A DNA stretch of 64,000 bases from Candidatus Rokuibacteriota bacterium (GTDB taxonomy: Bacteria; Methylomirabilota; Methylomirabilia; Rokubacteriales; CSP1-6), in contig VGLJ01000014.1 in NCBI GenBank assembly GCA_016866775.1, positions 18,090-82,089 on the forward strand, given 5' to 3'. The translations under genes and the position numbers were made by a program. Below the pieces are notes generated by a model. The model was given only the letters and a program-made list of their open reading frames with translations. It was not told the origin of the DNA and did not search any database. Of the stretch, positions 41,753-50,168 are shown one piece after another (positions within the stretch are counted from its first letter, which is position 1; each line of letters opens with the position of its first letter).

Positions 41753-42544
41753 TCATCGGGCGGCGAGCGCCTGTCCCGCGCTCTTGATCGCCGTGAGGTC
41801 GTACGGGGGCGAGATCAACAGGATCAGGCGCTCGACGCCGACCCGCTCCAGCATCTGTCGGGCGCGAGAGCTCGGCTCCACCCAGCGCTGCTCGAGTCCC
41901 GCGAACACCGTGACGACGAACCGCGCGGGATCGCGGCCGGACGCGGCGTGCGCGTCACGGGCGACGCGTACGAGCTCCGCGAGGTGCGGGTGAAAGGCCT
42001 GCGTGTTGAAGCCGTCGCCGTGCTGTCCCGCGATGCCGGCCATGCGCGGCCCGAAGCCGCCGACGATGATCGGGGGCGGGGGATCGGGGCGCAGGAACCC
42101 GTCCTTGCCCGACCAGAGCCGGCGGATGAGCGTGATCGCGTCGACCACACGCTGCGCCCGCGCCGCGTCGCCGTCGACCTTCGCGCCGATCGCGTACTGC
42201 TCCTTCGCGTACGGCGTGCGCTTGCTGCCGCCGGCGCCGATGCCGAGCAGCAAGCGACCGCCGGAAACTTGTTGGAGCGTGGCGGCCATGTTCGCGAGCA
42301 CGCCGGGATGGCGGTTGGCGACGTTGAGGACGAGCGGCCCGAGCATCACGCGCTTCGTCGCCTCGGCGAGCGAGGTCAGGATCGTCCACGCTTCCGGCAC
42401 TCCGGGCCCGCTGTCGCCGTCGGGATCGCGCAGGTGGTCCCACGTCCAGAGTCCGTCGAAGCCGGCGTCGTCGGCCGCGACGGCCGCCGCGCGCATGTCG
42501 GCATAGCGCGCGCTCATGGGGATCAGCAGGAGATCGGTCTTCAT
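41753..42544 (-). CDS. LLM class F420-dependent oxidoreductase
   Basis: The 263-residue protein is a short luciferase-like enzyme. It has DAGFDGLWTWDHL, MLGPLVLNVANRHPGVLANMAATLQQVSGGRLLLGIGAGG and PPPIIVGGFGPRMAGIAGQHGDGFNTQ, patterns found in F420-dependent members. ATG 42544 is chosen because MKTDLLLIPMSARYADM begins the barrel; codons further upstream overlap the terminator of the Ig-like gene. It stands 56 bases upstream of the iron importer and may be co-transcribed with it. Confidence 0.9.
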   Translation of the reverse strand: MKTDLLLIPMSARYADMRAAAVAADDAGFDGLWTWDHLRDPDGDSGPGVPEAWTILTSLAEATKRVMLGPLVLNVANRHPGVLANMAATLQQVSGGRLLLGIGAGGSKRTPYAKEQYAIGAKVDGDAARAQRVVDAITLIRRLWSGKDGFLRPDPPPPIIVGGFGPRMAGIAGQHGDGFNTQAFHPHLAELVRVARDAHAASGRDPARFVVTVFAGLEQRWVEPSSRARQMLERVGVERLILLISPPYDLTAIKSAGQALAAR

Positions 42545-42570
42545 CCCGACGAGCTTTGTACCATGTACGC

Positions 42571-42600
42571 GGCGCCCGGACCGCTGCCGGCCCGGGCGCC
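42571..42600. terminator. Hairpin after the Ig-like gene (copy 1)
   Basis: GGCGCCCGG (42571-42579) pairs with CCGGGCGCC (42592-42600), nine perfect base pairs, ten bases downstream of the Ig-like gene's stop on the minus strand. The hairpin after the second Ig-like copy (46100-46129) has the same position and nearly the same stem, so the terminator was duplicated with the gene end. Confidence 0.6.
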
Positions 42601-42610
42601 GCCGCATCAC

Positions 42611-43610
42611 CTACCGCTTCGCCTTGCGGCCATCCCGGTCGTGTCGCTTGCCGTGTTCGTCGTCGTCATCGTCGTCGTGGTGATGGTGACGATGGTGGCG
42701 GGCCGGCTCCTTCGTCGAGTCGAACGCCTGGCCGTCGTCGATGATCTGCGTGCCCGGCTTCAGGCTCTTCGGCACTCCGACCGACACCGAGCCGGTGCGG
42801 TGCCCGCCCTGGCCGTCGACGGCCTCGAACGTGATGACGTACACGCGGCCGTTGCCCCGTCCGGTGCGCTCCGCTCGGAGGAGCGCGGTCGAGCCCGTGA
42901 TCACGCCGTCCGGGCCGGTTACCACCTGGGATGTCCACGCCATCGGGGTCGCTGACCAGCAGTCGCCGCCGGTAGGTCAGCGCATCGCCGTCGGGGTCGT
43001 AGCGGTCCGTGGCGGAGAGCGTGAAGGTGGCCCCCTCGGTCACCGTTTGCGGATCGCCGGCGTCGGCGACCGGAGCGCGGTTGACGTTCTTGATGGTGAC
43101 GTTCACGGTCGAGATGCTGGTCGGGGCGACCGTGCCGTTTTTCAGAGGCGCCGTGACGGTGAGCTGAAAGGTGAGGGTGATTCCGCCCCAGTCCACCTGC
43201 GGCGCGGTGAAAGTGGGGTGAAATGGATCGGTGAGATCCAGGATCACGGCCAGCCCGGCCAGCTGCTCCCAGCTCAGGCTCATCCCGGCGGGCTGGGGAC
43301 CGGTCAGGACAGAGCCCAAGGCCACGACGTCCCCCTCGTTCACCGTCGGGCTGGGCGAGGACGCGGCCGCGGGAGGGATCCATCTCGTCGTGTCGCAGGC
43401 ATCCCCGATCCCGTTTGCATCGATGTCGAGCTGGTCCGGGTCGGATATCGTTACGCAGTTGTCCCTGAAGTTTGGAACTTCGTCACCGTCCGCGTCGCCG
43501 GTGAGCCCCCCGGTGATGATGCCGACCGAAGTCCCCACCCCTCCAAGCCCCACCAGGAGGACCACCAGCGCCCCGATCACCAGCCGGCCTGTCCAAGTCA
43601 TGTCGCGCAT
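42611..43610 (-). CDS. Secreted Ig-like/thrombospondin-type-3 protein with His/Asp-rich tail, frameshifted near 42945
   Basis: From ATG 43610 (Shine-Dalgarno AGGAG) the protein has a signal-anchor helix (GRLVIGALVVLLVGLGGVG), a calcium-binding thrombospondin type 3 repeat (DADGDEVPNFRDNC followed by LDIDANGIGDACD), and beta-sandwich modules with the PKD/cadherin-like RAPVADAGDPQTVTEGATFTL and YDPDGDALTYR. The frame breaks at about 42945-42960 and the C-terminus (RVYVITFEAVDGQGG) continues one frame over. The end is extraordinary: RHHRHHHHDDDDDDEHGKRH, which should bind divalent metals. About 332 residues if joined. Probably an exported or surface protein. Confidence 0.75.
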
Positions 43611-43666
43611 TGCCTTCTCCTTTCGGGCTGCGTGCGCGCTAGGAGTACGGGCCGGGGCGCAAAATT

Positions 43667-43687
43667 TCGTCAAAACGATCGTCAAAA
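43667..43687 (-). promoter_or_regulatory. Direct repeat TTTTGACGA x2 upstream of the Ig-like gene
   Basis: On the minus strand two copies of TTTTGACGA (plus-strand TCGTCAAAA at 43667-43675 and 43679-43687) lie 12 bases apart, about 57-77 bases before the Ig-like start. They sit in an AT-richer patch. A regulator binding site or a -35 region is possible; each repeat contains TTGACG. No matching -10 is clear. Confidence 0.35.
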
Positions 43688-43715
43688 GTTCGTCGACGGG
43701 GGAAAGGAGCGCCGG

Positions 43716-43793
43716 TTCGAGGCGGCCGTCGCGCTCTACCGGGCCATGGGCATGCGCGCTGCGCTCGGCGGCGCGGAGCGCCTGCTCGACTAG
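43716..43793 (+). pseudogene. Remnant of a regulator C-terminus
   Basis: The frame ending at TAG 43791-43793 reads FEAAVALYRAMGMRAALGGAERLLD, which is how the TPR region of cyclase/AAA-ATPase-type regulators commonly ends (compare CRAMELPALEAERLATAL at the end of the broken regulator at 46361-47909). Only about 25 codons remain and no start is linked to them. It overlaps the convergent aminotransferase stop by four bases. Short, so the call is tentative. Confidence 0.35.
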
Positions 43794-44680
43794 CCTCCGA
43801 ACACCGGTGTGCCGTCGCGGCCGCTCTCGCGCAGCGCCCAGTAGAGCCCGTGGATACGCTGCGAGACCGGGCCTGGCTTGCCGTCGCCGATCGCGCGGCC
43901 GTCGATCTCGACCAGCGGCATGATGCCGCCCGCGGTGCTCGTCAGGAAGACTTCGTCCGCGGCGTAGAGATCGTACGCGGTCATCTGCGCGTCGCGCGCC
44001 GGGATGCCGTGCTCGGCGGCCAGCTCGAACACGGTCCGGCGCGTGATGCCCATGAGGATCCCATCGGGCGGCGAGAACAGCGCGCCGTTCTTCACGACGA
44101 ACACGTTGAAGCCCGGGCCCTCGGTCACGTGGCCGTCGAGATCGAGCATCAGCGTCACGTCCATGCCGGTCAGCCGGCCCTGGAGCATCGCGAGATCGAA
44201 GTGCAGGCGACTCAGCGACTTGATCTTCGGATCGAGGCACTCCGCGGGCATGGCGCGGACGGAGGTGATCATCGCGCGACCACCGGCTTCGATCTGCTCG
44301 GGCTTCAGGATCCACACGTACGGCACGACGAAGACGATCAGGCTCGGGCGGCACTGCGTGATGTCGCGCGAGCCCATCGGCGGCGCGCCGCGCGTGACGA
44401 TGGTGTTGATGTAGGCGCTGCGGAGCCCGCACCGCCGCGTGGTCTCGAGGATGATCCCGCGCAGCTCCTCGATCGGCACGGGCAGGGGGATACGTGCTGC
44501 GCGCAGCGACAGCTCCAGGCGCTGGAGGTGCGCGGAGAGCTTGAAGATGCGCCCGTTCCACGCGGAGGTGGTGTCGAAGACGCCGTCGCCGCGCAGGAAG
44601 CCGAAGTCGAAGACCGAGATCTTCGCCTCGTCCTTGGGAACGTACTCGCCGTTGACGTAGACGACCAGCGACTCGCTCAT
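43790..44680 (-). CDS. Class IV aminotransferase (branched-chain/D-amino-acid type)
   Basis: The 296-residue PLP enzyme belongs to fold type IV. The PLP lysine is probably Lys154 (DPKIKSLSRL). The start (VVYVNGEYVPKDEAKISVFDFGFLRGDGVFDTT) and the phosphate-binding end (TSTAGGIMPLVEIDGRAIGDGKPGPVSQRI) are typical of BCAT/DAAT/ADC-lyase. It moves an amino group between a branched-chain or D-amino acid and a keto acid. Its ATG overlaps the amidase stop (ATGA), so the pair is coupled: an amide could be hydrolysed and the product transaminated. Confidence 0.94.
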   Translation of the reverse strand: MSESLVVYVNGEYVPKDEAKISVFDFGFLRGDGVFDTTSAWNGRIFKLSAHLQRLELSLRAARIPLPVPIEELRGIILETTRRCGLRSAYINTIVTRGAPPMGSRDITQCRPSLIVFVVPYVWILKPEQIEAGGRAMITSVRAMPAECLDPKIKSLSRLHFDLAMLQGRLTGMDVTLMLDLDGHVTEGPGFNVFVVKNGALFSPPDGILMGITRRTVFELAAEHGIPARDAQMTAYDLYAADEVFLTSTAGGIMPLVEIDGRAIGDGKPGPVSQRIHGLYWALRESGRDGTPVFGG

Positions 44681-46068
44681 GACACCACCACGGGCTTCAC
44701 GTTCTCGAGCGTCCAGCGTGCAAGTGCGGTGATGCGCGCGTCGTCGTTCTGCTGGCCCATGAGCTGGACGCCGACCGGCATGCCGCCGACGGCCATCAGC
44801 GGCAGCGTGACGACCGGCGCGAACAGCAGCGAGCTCGGCGCGTTGAAGACGTAGTCGCCCGTCGGCCGCAGCGCCGGCGGCTGGCCGGGCACGTCGCCGG
44901 ACCACAGCGGCGCGGGACCCGGGCACGCGAGCGTGATCGCCGCGTCGGCGAGCGGCGCCAGCGCGGCGTGACGCTGCTGCAGGGCCGCGCGGTCCATCAG
45001 CGCGACGCGGTAGTCGTCCGGCGTCATCGCTTCCGCGCGCGCCAGCGTCGCCTTCGCGCGCGCGCTGACGCCGTCCGGGAACTGGTCGACGAGATTGCGC
45101 GTGCCCCAGCGGTTCTCCCACGCGATGATCGCCGCGCAGAGCTCGCGCGCGCCGGCGATGGCCCGCTCGAGCGCCTCGATCCACGGATGGTCGCGACGGC
45201 GCAGTAGCGTGACGCCCACCGTGTCCAGACTGTCCAGCACCGTCTCGAATGTGTCGCGGCTCTGCGAGTCCAGATCGACCCAGCCCTGCGTTTCGAGAAC
45301 GATCAGGCGCTCCGGTCTGACGGGCGCGGGCGGCGTCGGCGGCCCGAAGAGACCGGGATACCCGCGGTCGCCGCCGGCACGGCGCGCGATCTCGATCGCG
45401 ACCTGCCACATGTCCTCGAGAGAGCCGGCGTGCACGCCGTGCGTGCTCATGCTCGTCGCCAGGCGCTCGCCGCGATTGATCGCGCCTTGCGAGGGCTTCA
45501 GCGCGACGTTGCCGCAGTAGGCCGCGGGGCGGATGATCGAGCCGGCGACCTGCGTGCCGATCGCCGCGGGCACCATGCGCGCGGCGATGGCGGCAGCGGA
45601 GCCGGACGACGAGCCGCCCGGCGTGCGCGCGGGATCGAACGGGTTCGTCGTCGGCCCGGGATGCGCGGCGCCGAGCTCGGTCGTCACCGTCTTGCCGAGC
45701 ACGATCGCGCCGGCCTGGCGGAGCGCCCAGACGCCGGCGTTGTCGCGCTTCGGAAAGTTCCCGCGATAGGCCTCGCAGCCCATCTGCGTCGGCATGTCCT
45801 TGGTCTCGAGAAGATCCTTGATGCCGATCGGCAGCCCGTCGATGGCGGACAGCGGGCGGCCGTCTTTCCAGCGCTTCGTGCTCTCGTCGGCCGTGGCACG
45901 CGCGCCGTCCGCGTTCAGCGTGACGAACGCTTTGACGACGGGCTCGCGCTTGTCGATGGTCTCGAGGCAGCGCTCGAGGTAGGCGCGCGGCGTGTCGGTG
46001 CCGTCGCGGAATCGGCGGGTCGCGTCGTGGAAGGTCAGCGCCTTGAACTCGCGGGGATCGTAAGTCAT
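44677..46068 (-). CDS. Amidase signature family protein
   Basis: This 463-residue amidase has the Ser-cisSer-Lys triad of the family: Lys84 (LPIGIKDLL), the Gly/Ser-rich TPGGSSSGSAAAIAA (Ser153-155) and the nucleophile Ser177 (GTQVAGSIIRPAAYCG). The end, VTLPLMAVGGMPVGVQLMG, is standard. It hydrolyses an amide, or in GatA relatives a glutaminyl substrate, in the cytoplasm. The start at ATG 46068 is followed by YDPREFKAL; the frame upstream lies in the hairpin region and is not used. Confidence 0.94.
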   Translation of the reverse strand: MTYDPREFKALTFHDATRRFRDGTDTPRAYLERCLETIDKREPVVKAFVTLNADGARATADESTKRWKDGRPLSAIDGLPIGIKDLLETKDMPTQMGCEAYRGNFPKRDNAGVWALRQAGAIVLGKTVTTELGAAHPGPTTNPFDPARTPGGSSSGSAAAIAARMVPAAIGTQVAGSIIRPAAYCGNVALKPSQGAINRGERLATSMSTHGVHAGSLEDMWQVAIEIARRAGGDRGYPGLFGPPTPPAPVRPERLIVLETQGWVDLDSQSRDTFETVLDSLDTVGVTLLRRRDHPWIEALERAIAGARELCAAIIAWENRWGTRNLVDQFPDGVSARAKATLARAEAMTPDDYRVALMDRAALQQRHAALAPLADAAITLACPGPAPLWSGDVPGQPPALRPTGDYVFNAPSSLLFAPVVTLPLMAVGGMPVGVQLMGQQNDDARITALARWTLENVKPVVVS

Positions 46069-46099
46069 GCCCGCGAGCCTACCACCGGCACGCGAGGGG

Positions 46100-46129
46100 G
46101 GCACCCGGGCCGCCGCCGGCCCGGGTGCC
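46100..46129. terminator. Hairpin after the Ig-like remnant (copy 2)
   Basis: GGCACCCGGGCC (46100-46111) pairs perfectly with GGCCCGGGTGCC (46118-46129), a 12-bp stem with loop GCCGCC. It lies ten bases downstream of the remnant's stop at 46140, just as the copy-1 hairpin lies ten bases downstream of 42611. It can also stop transcription into the amidase from the right. Confidence 0.6.
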
Positions 46130-46139
46130 GTGGGAGCGA

Positions 46140-46330
46140 CTACCGGCGGGTGGAGTCGTAGGCCGGGCCGTCGTCGACGGGTGCGACCTTGAGGGTCTTG
46201 GGCACGCTGACCTTCACGGCGCCGGTGCAGCTCCCGCCGTGCTGGTCAGTCGCTTCTGAACGCGATGGTGTAGACGCGGCCGTTGCCGCGCTCGGCGCGC
46301 TCCGCACGCTCCGCACGGAGCAGCACGCTG
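46140..46330 (-). pseudogene. Truncated, frameshifted copy of the Ig-like protein's C-terminus
   Basis: On the minus strand the segment SVLLRAERAERAERGNGRVYTIAF and, one frame off, DQHGGSCTGAVKVSVPKTLKVAPVDDGPAYDST closely match ALLRAERTGRGNGRVYVITF, GQGGHRTGSVSVGVPKSLK and IDDGQAFDST of the Ig-like gene at 42611-43610. Only about 60 codons remain. The His/Asp-rich tail is absent and the segment ends soon after DSTRR. This is a decayed partial duplicate. It abuts the truncated start of the regulator on the plus strand. Confidence 0.75.
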
Positions 46331-46360
46331 GCGGCGAGACGCGCCACGAGGCGATCGCCG

Positions 46361-47909
46361 CGCCTCACGCCGGCCGCGCGACGGCTCGCCGCGGTCGCCG
46401 CCGTCGTCGGCCGCGCGTTCGACCTCGTCCTCGTCCAGCGCGCGGCGGGCGTGACCGGGCTCGAAGCCGCTGAAAGCCTCGAAGAGCTGGTGAGGCGACG
46501 AATCTTGCGGTCCGAGGGCGACGACCTCGACTTCGCCCACGATCGCATCCGCGAGATCACGTACGCGCAAACGTTACCCGCCGTTCGCAAGCGGCTGCAC
46601 GCCGGGGTCGGGGCGACGCAGTTCAGCCGGGCCGAAGTCTGGGACAAAGCGGTGGACTATCTCCGGCGCGCCGGCGCGCAGGCGCTCGCGCGCTCCGCGT
46701 ATCGAGAAGCGGAGGCGTGCTTCGAGCAAGCCCTCGCGGGTCTCGCGCATCTCGGTGACGACGAGGCGCTGCTGGCGCAGGCGATCGACGTCAGGCTCGA
46801 GGTCCGCGCGGCGATCCTGCCGTTCGGCAAGCTCAAGCGGCTCGAGACGCTGATGGACGAGGCGCAAGCCGCGGCCGAGCGGCTCGGGGATGCGCGGCGG
46901 CTCGGCCAGGTGCTCTGCAGTCAGACCTACCGCCACTGGCTCGGGGGCGAGTACACGCGCGCCGCCGAGAGCGGCCACCGCGCGCTCGCGCTCGCCGACG
47001 ACATCGACGACGTGGCGCTTCGCAACGAGGCTGCGCTCCGCGTCGCCCACGTCCGCCACACGCTCGGCGACTTTCGCGGCGCGCGCGCGTTGCTGGAGCC
47101 GATCGTCGTCTCGTCGGTGAAGCCGCACGTGTGGGGGACGACGTCGGTCTTCGGCCAGATTCTGCCGCGCTACTGGCTGTCGATGGCGCTCACCGAGCTC
47201 GGTGATCTGACCGAGGCGGAGCGCCTCACGCGCGAGGCGCTCCGGTTCGCCGTGCAAGCGCGACACGCGTACAGCGCCATTCCCGCCTCGATGGGGGTCG
47301 CGACGGTGCTCCTGCGTCGTGGCGACGCCGCCGGGGCGATTCCGCTGCTCGAGCACGCGCTGGCCTTCGGCGACCGCGAGGACTACCAGATCTGGCGCGA
47401 GGGCCTGGTGGCCGTGCTCGTCTGCGCCTATGCGCATGTCGGGCGCTCCGCCGACGTCACGCGGCTCATCGAGGAGGCGGACGCGATCGGGACGGCGGCG
47501 GGCGCCACGCGGCGCCGTTCGCGCAGCCTGGTCGCCTTCGCGGAAGCGAGCCTCGCGTGCGAAGCGTGGAGTGGCGCCGCCGCCTTCGCGCGCGCCACGA
47601 TCGAGCTCGCCGAGCCACGCGGCGAGCGTGGAACCGTCGCGCGGGCGCAGCGCGTGCTCGCGGAGGTCGCCGCGCGCTCGGCGAAGGGCGCCGCGGGCGC
47701 CGAGGCGCTGTACACGGACGCGATCGCCACGACGCGCGAGCTTGGCGCGCGCCCACTCGAAGCCGAGTGTCGTCTCGGCCGCGCGAAGCTCTATCAGGCA
47801 CTCGACAAGCGCGCGGGCGCGCGACGACGCCGCTGCCGCGATCGAGCTGTGCCGGGCGATGGAGCTGCCCGCGCTCGAAGCCGAGCGCCTCGCGACGGCG
47901 CTCGCCTAG
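46361..47909 (+). pseudogene. Truncated ATPase/TPR regulator, also frameshifted
   Basis: The recognisable sequence starts abruptly at RLTPAARRLAAVAAVVGRAFDLVLVQRA, a segment normally in the middle of large regulators that combine a cyclase or DNA-binding domain, an AAA-type ATPase and TPR repeats. The N-terminal ATPase with Walker motifs is missing. HDRIREITYAQTL and several TPR-like helices follow (about 46500-47800). At about 47812-47822 the frame shifts, and the end (DDAAAAIELCRAMELPALEAERLATALA) reads in another frame to TAG 47907-47909. The 5' edge coincides with the Ig-like remnant. Confidence 0.7.
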
Positions 47910-47919
47910 AGCGCGCGGG

Positions 47920-48492
47920 TCAGCGCCGCTTCTCGAAGATCAGCGTCTGCTCGCAGCTTCCGAACGGGCCGTCGACGTCGGAGAGCACGCCGCGCGCGAC
48001 GCCGGTGCCCCGATCGCCGGCGTGCGTCTCCGCGGCGAGCAGGATCCACGGCGCGCGCGGCATGCGCCAGAAGACGAACGGGCTCCACGCGCGTACCTGC
48101 GGTGGCACCGGCCGGCTGGCGTCGGGGCCGAGTGCCGGAGGCGTCCGCGACGCGGTGGGCGGTGTCGACGCGGGGTCGGTCTTCAGGAACACCGCGGTGC
48201 ACCGCGCGACCTGACGATCGTGCTGGGCGAGCGACGCTTCCACCGTGCGCGCCTTCGTGCCTTCGCGCAGCACCGTTACGCCCGGCGTGATCCGATCGCG
48301 CGTGACCGGGCGCCAGAGATCAAAGCTGAGCCGCGCCATCAGCATGCCCGTCGGCGCGTCGGCTTCGAGCAGCCGAGTGAGCAGCGCGCCGTACGCGCTC
48401 GCCTGCAGCGTGTCGGGCGACCACGGGCCCACGGCCCACTCGGTCGGTTGGTAGCCGCCGTCTTCGGGAACGAACAGACACTCGTCAGCCAT
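47920..48492 (-). CDS. Acyl-CoA thioesterase-like protein (short)
   Basis: The 190-residue protein begins ECLFVPEDGGYQPTEWAVGPWSPDTLQASAYGALLTRLLE and MARLSFDLWRPV, the first hot-dog half of TesB-like thioesterases, which release fatty or other acids from CoA. The second half is short (WILLAAETHAGDRGTGVARGVLSDVDGPFG). Relatives are about 260 residues, so around 70 residues in the middle appear to be missing, in frame. Activity is uncertain. It is divergent from the binding protein at 48533 and convergent with the broken regulator. Confidence 0.65.
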   Translation of the reverse strand: MADECLFVPEDGGYQPTEWAVGPWSPDTLQASAYGALLTRLLEADAPTGMLMARLSFDLWRPVTRDRITPGVTVLREGTKARTVEASLAQHDRQVARCTAVFLKTDPASTPPTASRTPPALGPDASRPVPPQVRAWSPFVFWRMPRAPWILLAAETHAGDRGTGVARGVLSDVDGPFGSCEQTLIFEKRR

Positions 48493-48532
48493 GTTCAGTA
48501 GAATGCCGCATTCACGCGTCAGGGAGGGGCCA

Positions 48533-50158
48533 ATGTCACTGACCCGTCGTGATGTGCTCGCGCTCGGAGGTCTGCCGCTCGCCGGCGCCACGCTCGCCCC
48601 GCCCCGCCTCGCCGCGCAGACGCCGAAGCGCGGCGGCACCCTCACGATCCGCGCCTGGGATCCGCCGTTGTTCGATCCGATGCTGACGACGGCGTACCGC
48701 GTGCACGTCGCGATCAGCTTCACGCACAGCCGGCTCGTGAAGCACAAGGCGGGTCCTTCGATCGCGCCCGGCACGTTCCCGATCGAAGGCGACCTCGCGG
48801 AGTCGTGGACGCAACCCAACGACACGACGTACGTCTTCAAGCTCCGCCGCGGCGTGCGCTGGCATCCCAAGCCGCCGGTGAACGGGCGCGAGCTGACCTC
48901 GGCTGACGTGAAGTATTCGATCGAGCGCTTCCTGACCGTGAAGGGCAACCCGAGCGCGTACATGCTCCGCGCGATCGACCGCGTCGAGGCGCCCGACGCG
49001 TACACCGTGCGGATCGTGCTCAAGGAGCCGAACGTCTGGTTCCTCGAGATGCTCGCCAACCCGATGACGTGCGCGATCGTCGCGCGCGAGGCCGTCGAGA
49101 AGTTCGGCGACCTCAAGAAGGCGGAGACGGTCGTCGGGACCGGGCCGTGGATGCTCGAGTCGCATCGTCCCAACCAGGGCCTCACGTTCGTGCGCCATCC
49201 GCGGTACTTCCAGCCCGGGCTGCCGTACATCGACCGCGTGGAGATGGCGATCGACGAGGACAACGCCTCGCGCATCTCGTCGTTCCTGGCCGGCAAGTAC
49301 GATCTCGGTTACGAGTTCCCGGGCGCGATCGGCCGCACCGACTGGATCCAGATCAAGGACACGGTGAAGCAGCGACGCCCGACGCTGCGGACGGCGGAGT
49401 TCGTCTCGAACGTCGAGCTCCACATCTCGATGCGCACCGACCAGAAACCGTTCAACGACGTCCGGGTGCGGCAAGCGATCTCGCTGGCGGTGAACCGCCA
49501 GGGGATCATCGACCAGATCGCCGAAGGCGTCGGCGTCTTCAACCCGGCGATCCCCGCCGCGTTCAAGGACTGGGCGCTGCCGATCGACCAGCTCGGCGAA
49601 GGGGCGAAGTACTTCAAGCACGACCGCGCCGAAGCGCGGCGGCTGCTCGCGGCCGCCGGGTATCCCAACGGGTTCCCCGCGAGCCTCTGTTACGCGACCT
49701 ACGGCTCCACGGCGATCATGGACACCGTCCAGCTGCTCGCGAAGGACCTGAAAGAGGTCGGGATCGACACGAAGATCGACCAGCGCGAGTACGGCGCGTT
49801 CATCGCCACGTGCTACTTCGGCAAGTTCGACTCGATGACGTACGGGCCGCAGACGCCGTTCCTCGATCCCGACAACTTCGTCTACGGCATGCACTACCCG
49901 GGCGAGATGAAGAACCAGAGCTACGTCGACGATCCGGCCGTGACCGACCTGCTCGTCCGGCAGCGCCGCACGCCGGATCTCGTGCGCCGTCGCGAGGTGC
50001 TCGCCGAGCTGCAGCGCTATCTCGCGAAGCAGCAGTACTACGTGCAGGTCCCCTCGGGCGTGAACATCGCCGTCTGGGAGAACGCGCTGAAGAACTACGG
50101 CCCGAACCTCGGCTATGACTACGGCGGCCGCCTGACGGCGGCCTGGCTCGATCGATAA
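48533..50158 (+). CDS. ABC transporter substrate-binding protein, family 5, Tat-exported
   Basis: This 541-residue protein has a twin-arginine signal (LTRRDVLALGGLPLAGATLA) and the family-5 fold: LAESWTQPNDTTYVFKLRRGVRWH, DVKYSIERFL, VGTGPWMLESH, DVRVRQAISLAVNRQGI and LLAAAGYPNGFP. Tat export means it folds before reaching the periplasm. It heads a long plus-strand run of catabolic genes and probably brings in their substrate, but no permease or ATPase lies in the window. ATG 48533 with GGGAGGGG upstream is preferred to the earlier ATG 48491. Confidence 0.94.
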   Translation: MSLTRRDVLALGGLPLAGATLAPPRLAAQTPKRGGTLTIRAWDPPLFDPMLTTAYRVHVAISFTHSRLVKHKAGPSIAPGTFPIEGDLAESWTQPNDTTYVFKLRRGVRWHPKPPVNGRELTSADVKYSIERFLTVKGNPSAYMLRAIDRVEAPDAYTVRIVLKEPNVWFLEMLANPMTCAIVAREAVEKFGDLKKAETVVGTGPWMLESHRPNQGLTFVRHPRYFQPGLPYIDRVEMAIDEDNASRISSFLAGKYDLGYEFPGAIGRTDWIQIKDTVKQRRPTLRTAEFVSNVELHISMRTDQKPFNDVRVRQAISLAVNRQGIIDQIAEGVGVFNPAIPAAFKDWALPIDQLGEGAKYFKHDRAEARRLLAAAGYPNGFPASLCYATYGSTAIMDTVQLLAKDLKEVGIDTKIDQREYGAFIATCYFGKFDSMTYGPQTPFLDPDNFVYGMHYPGEMKNQSYVDDPAVTDLLVRQRRTPDLVRRREVLAELQRYLAKQQYYVQVPSGVNIAVWENALKNYGPNLGYDYGGRLTAAWLDR

Positions 50159-50168
50159 GGAGACACCG

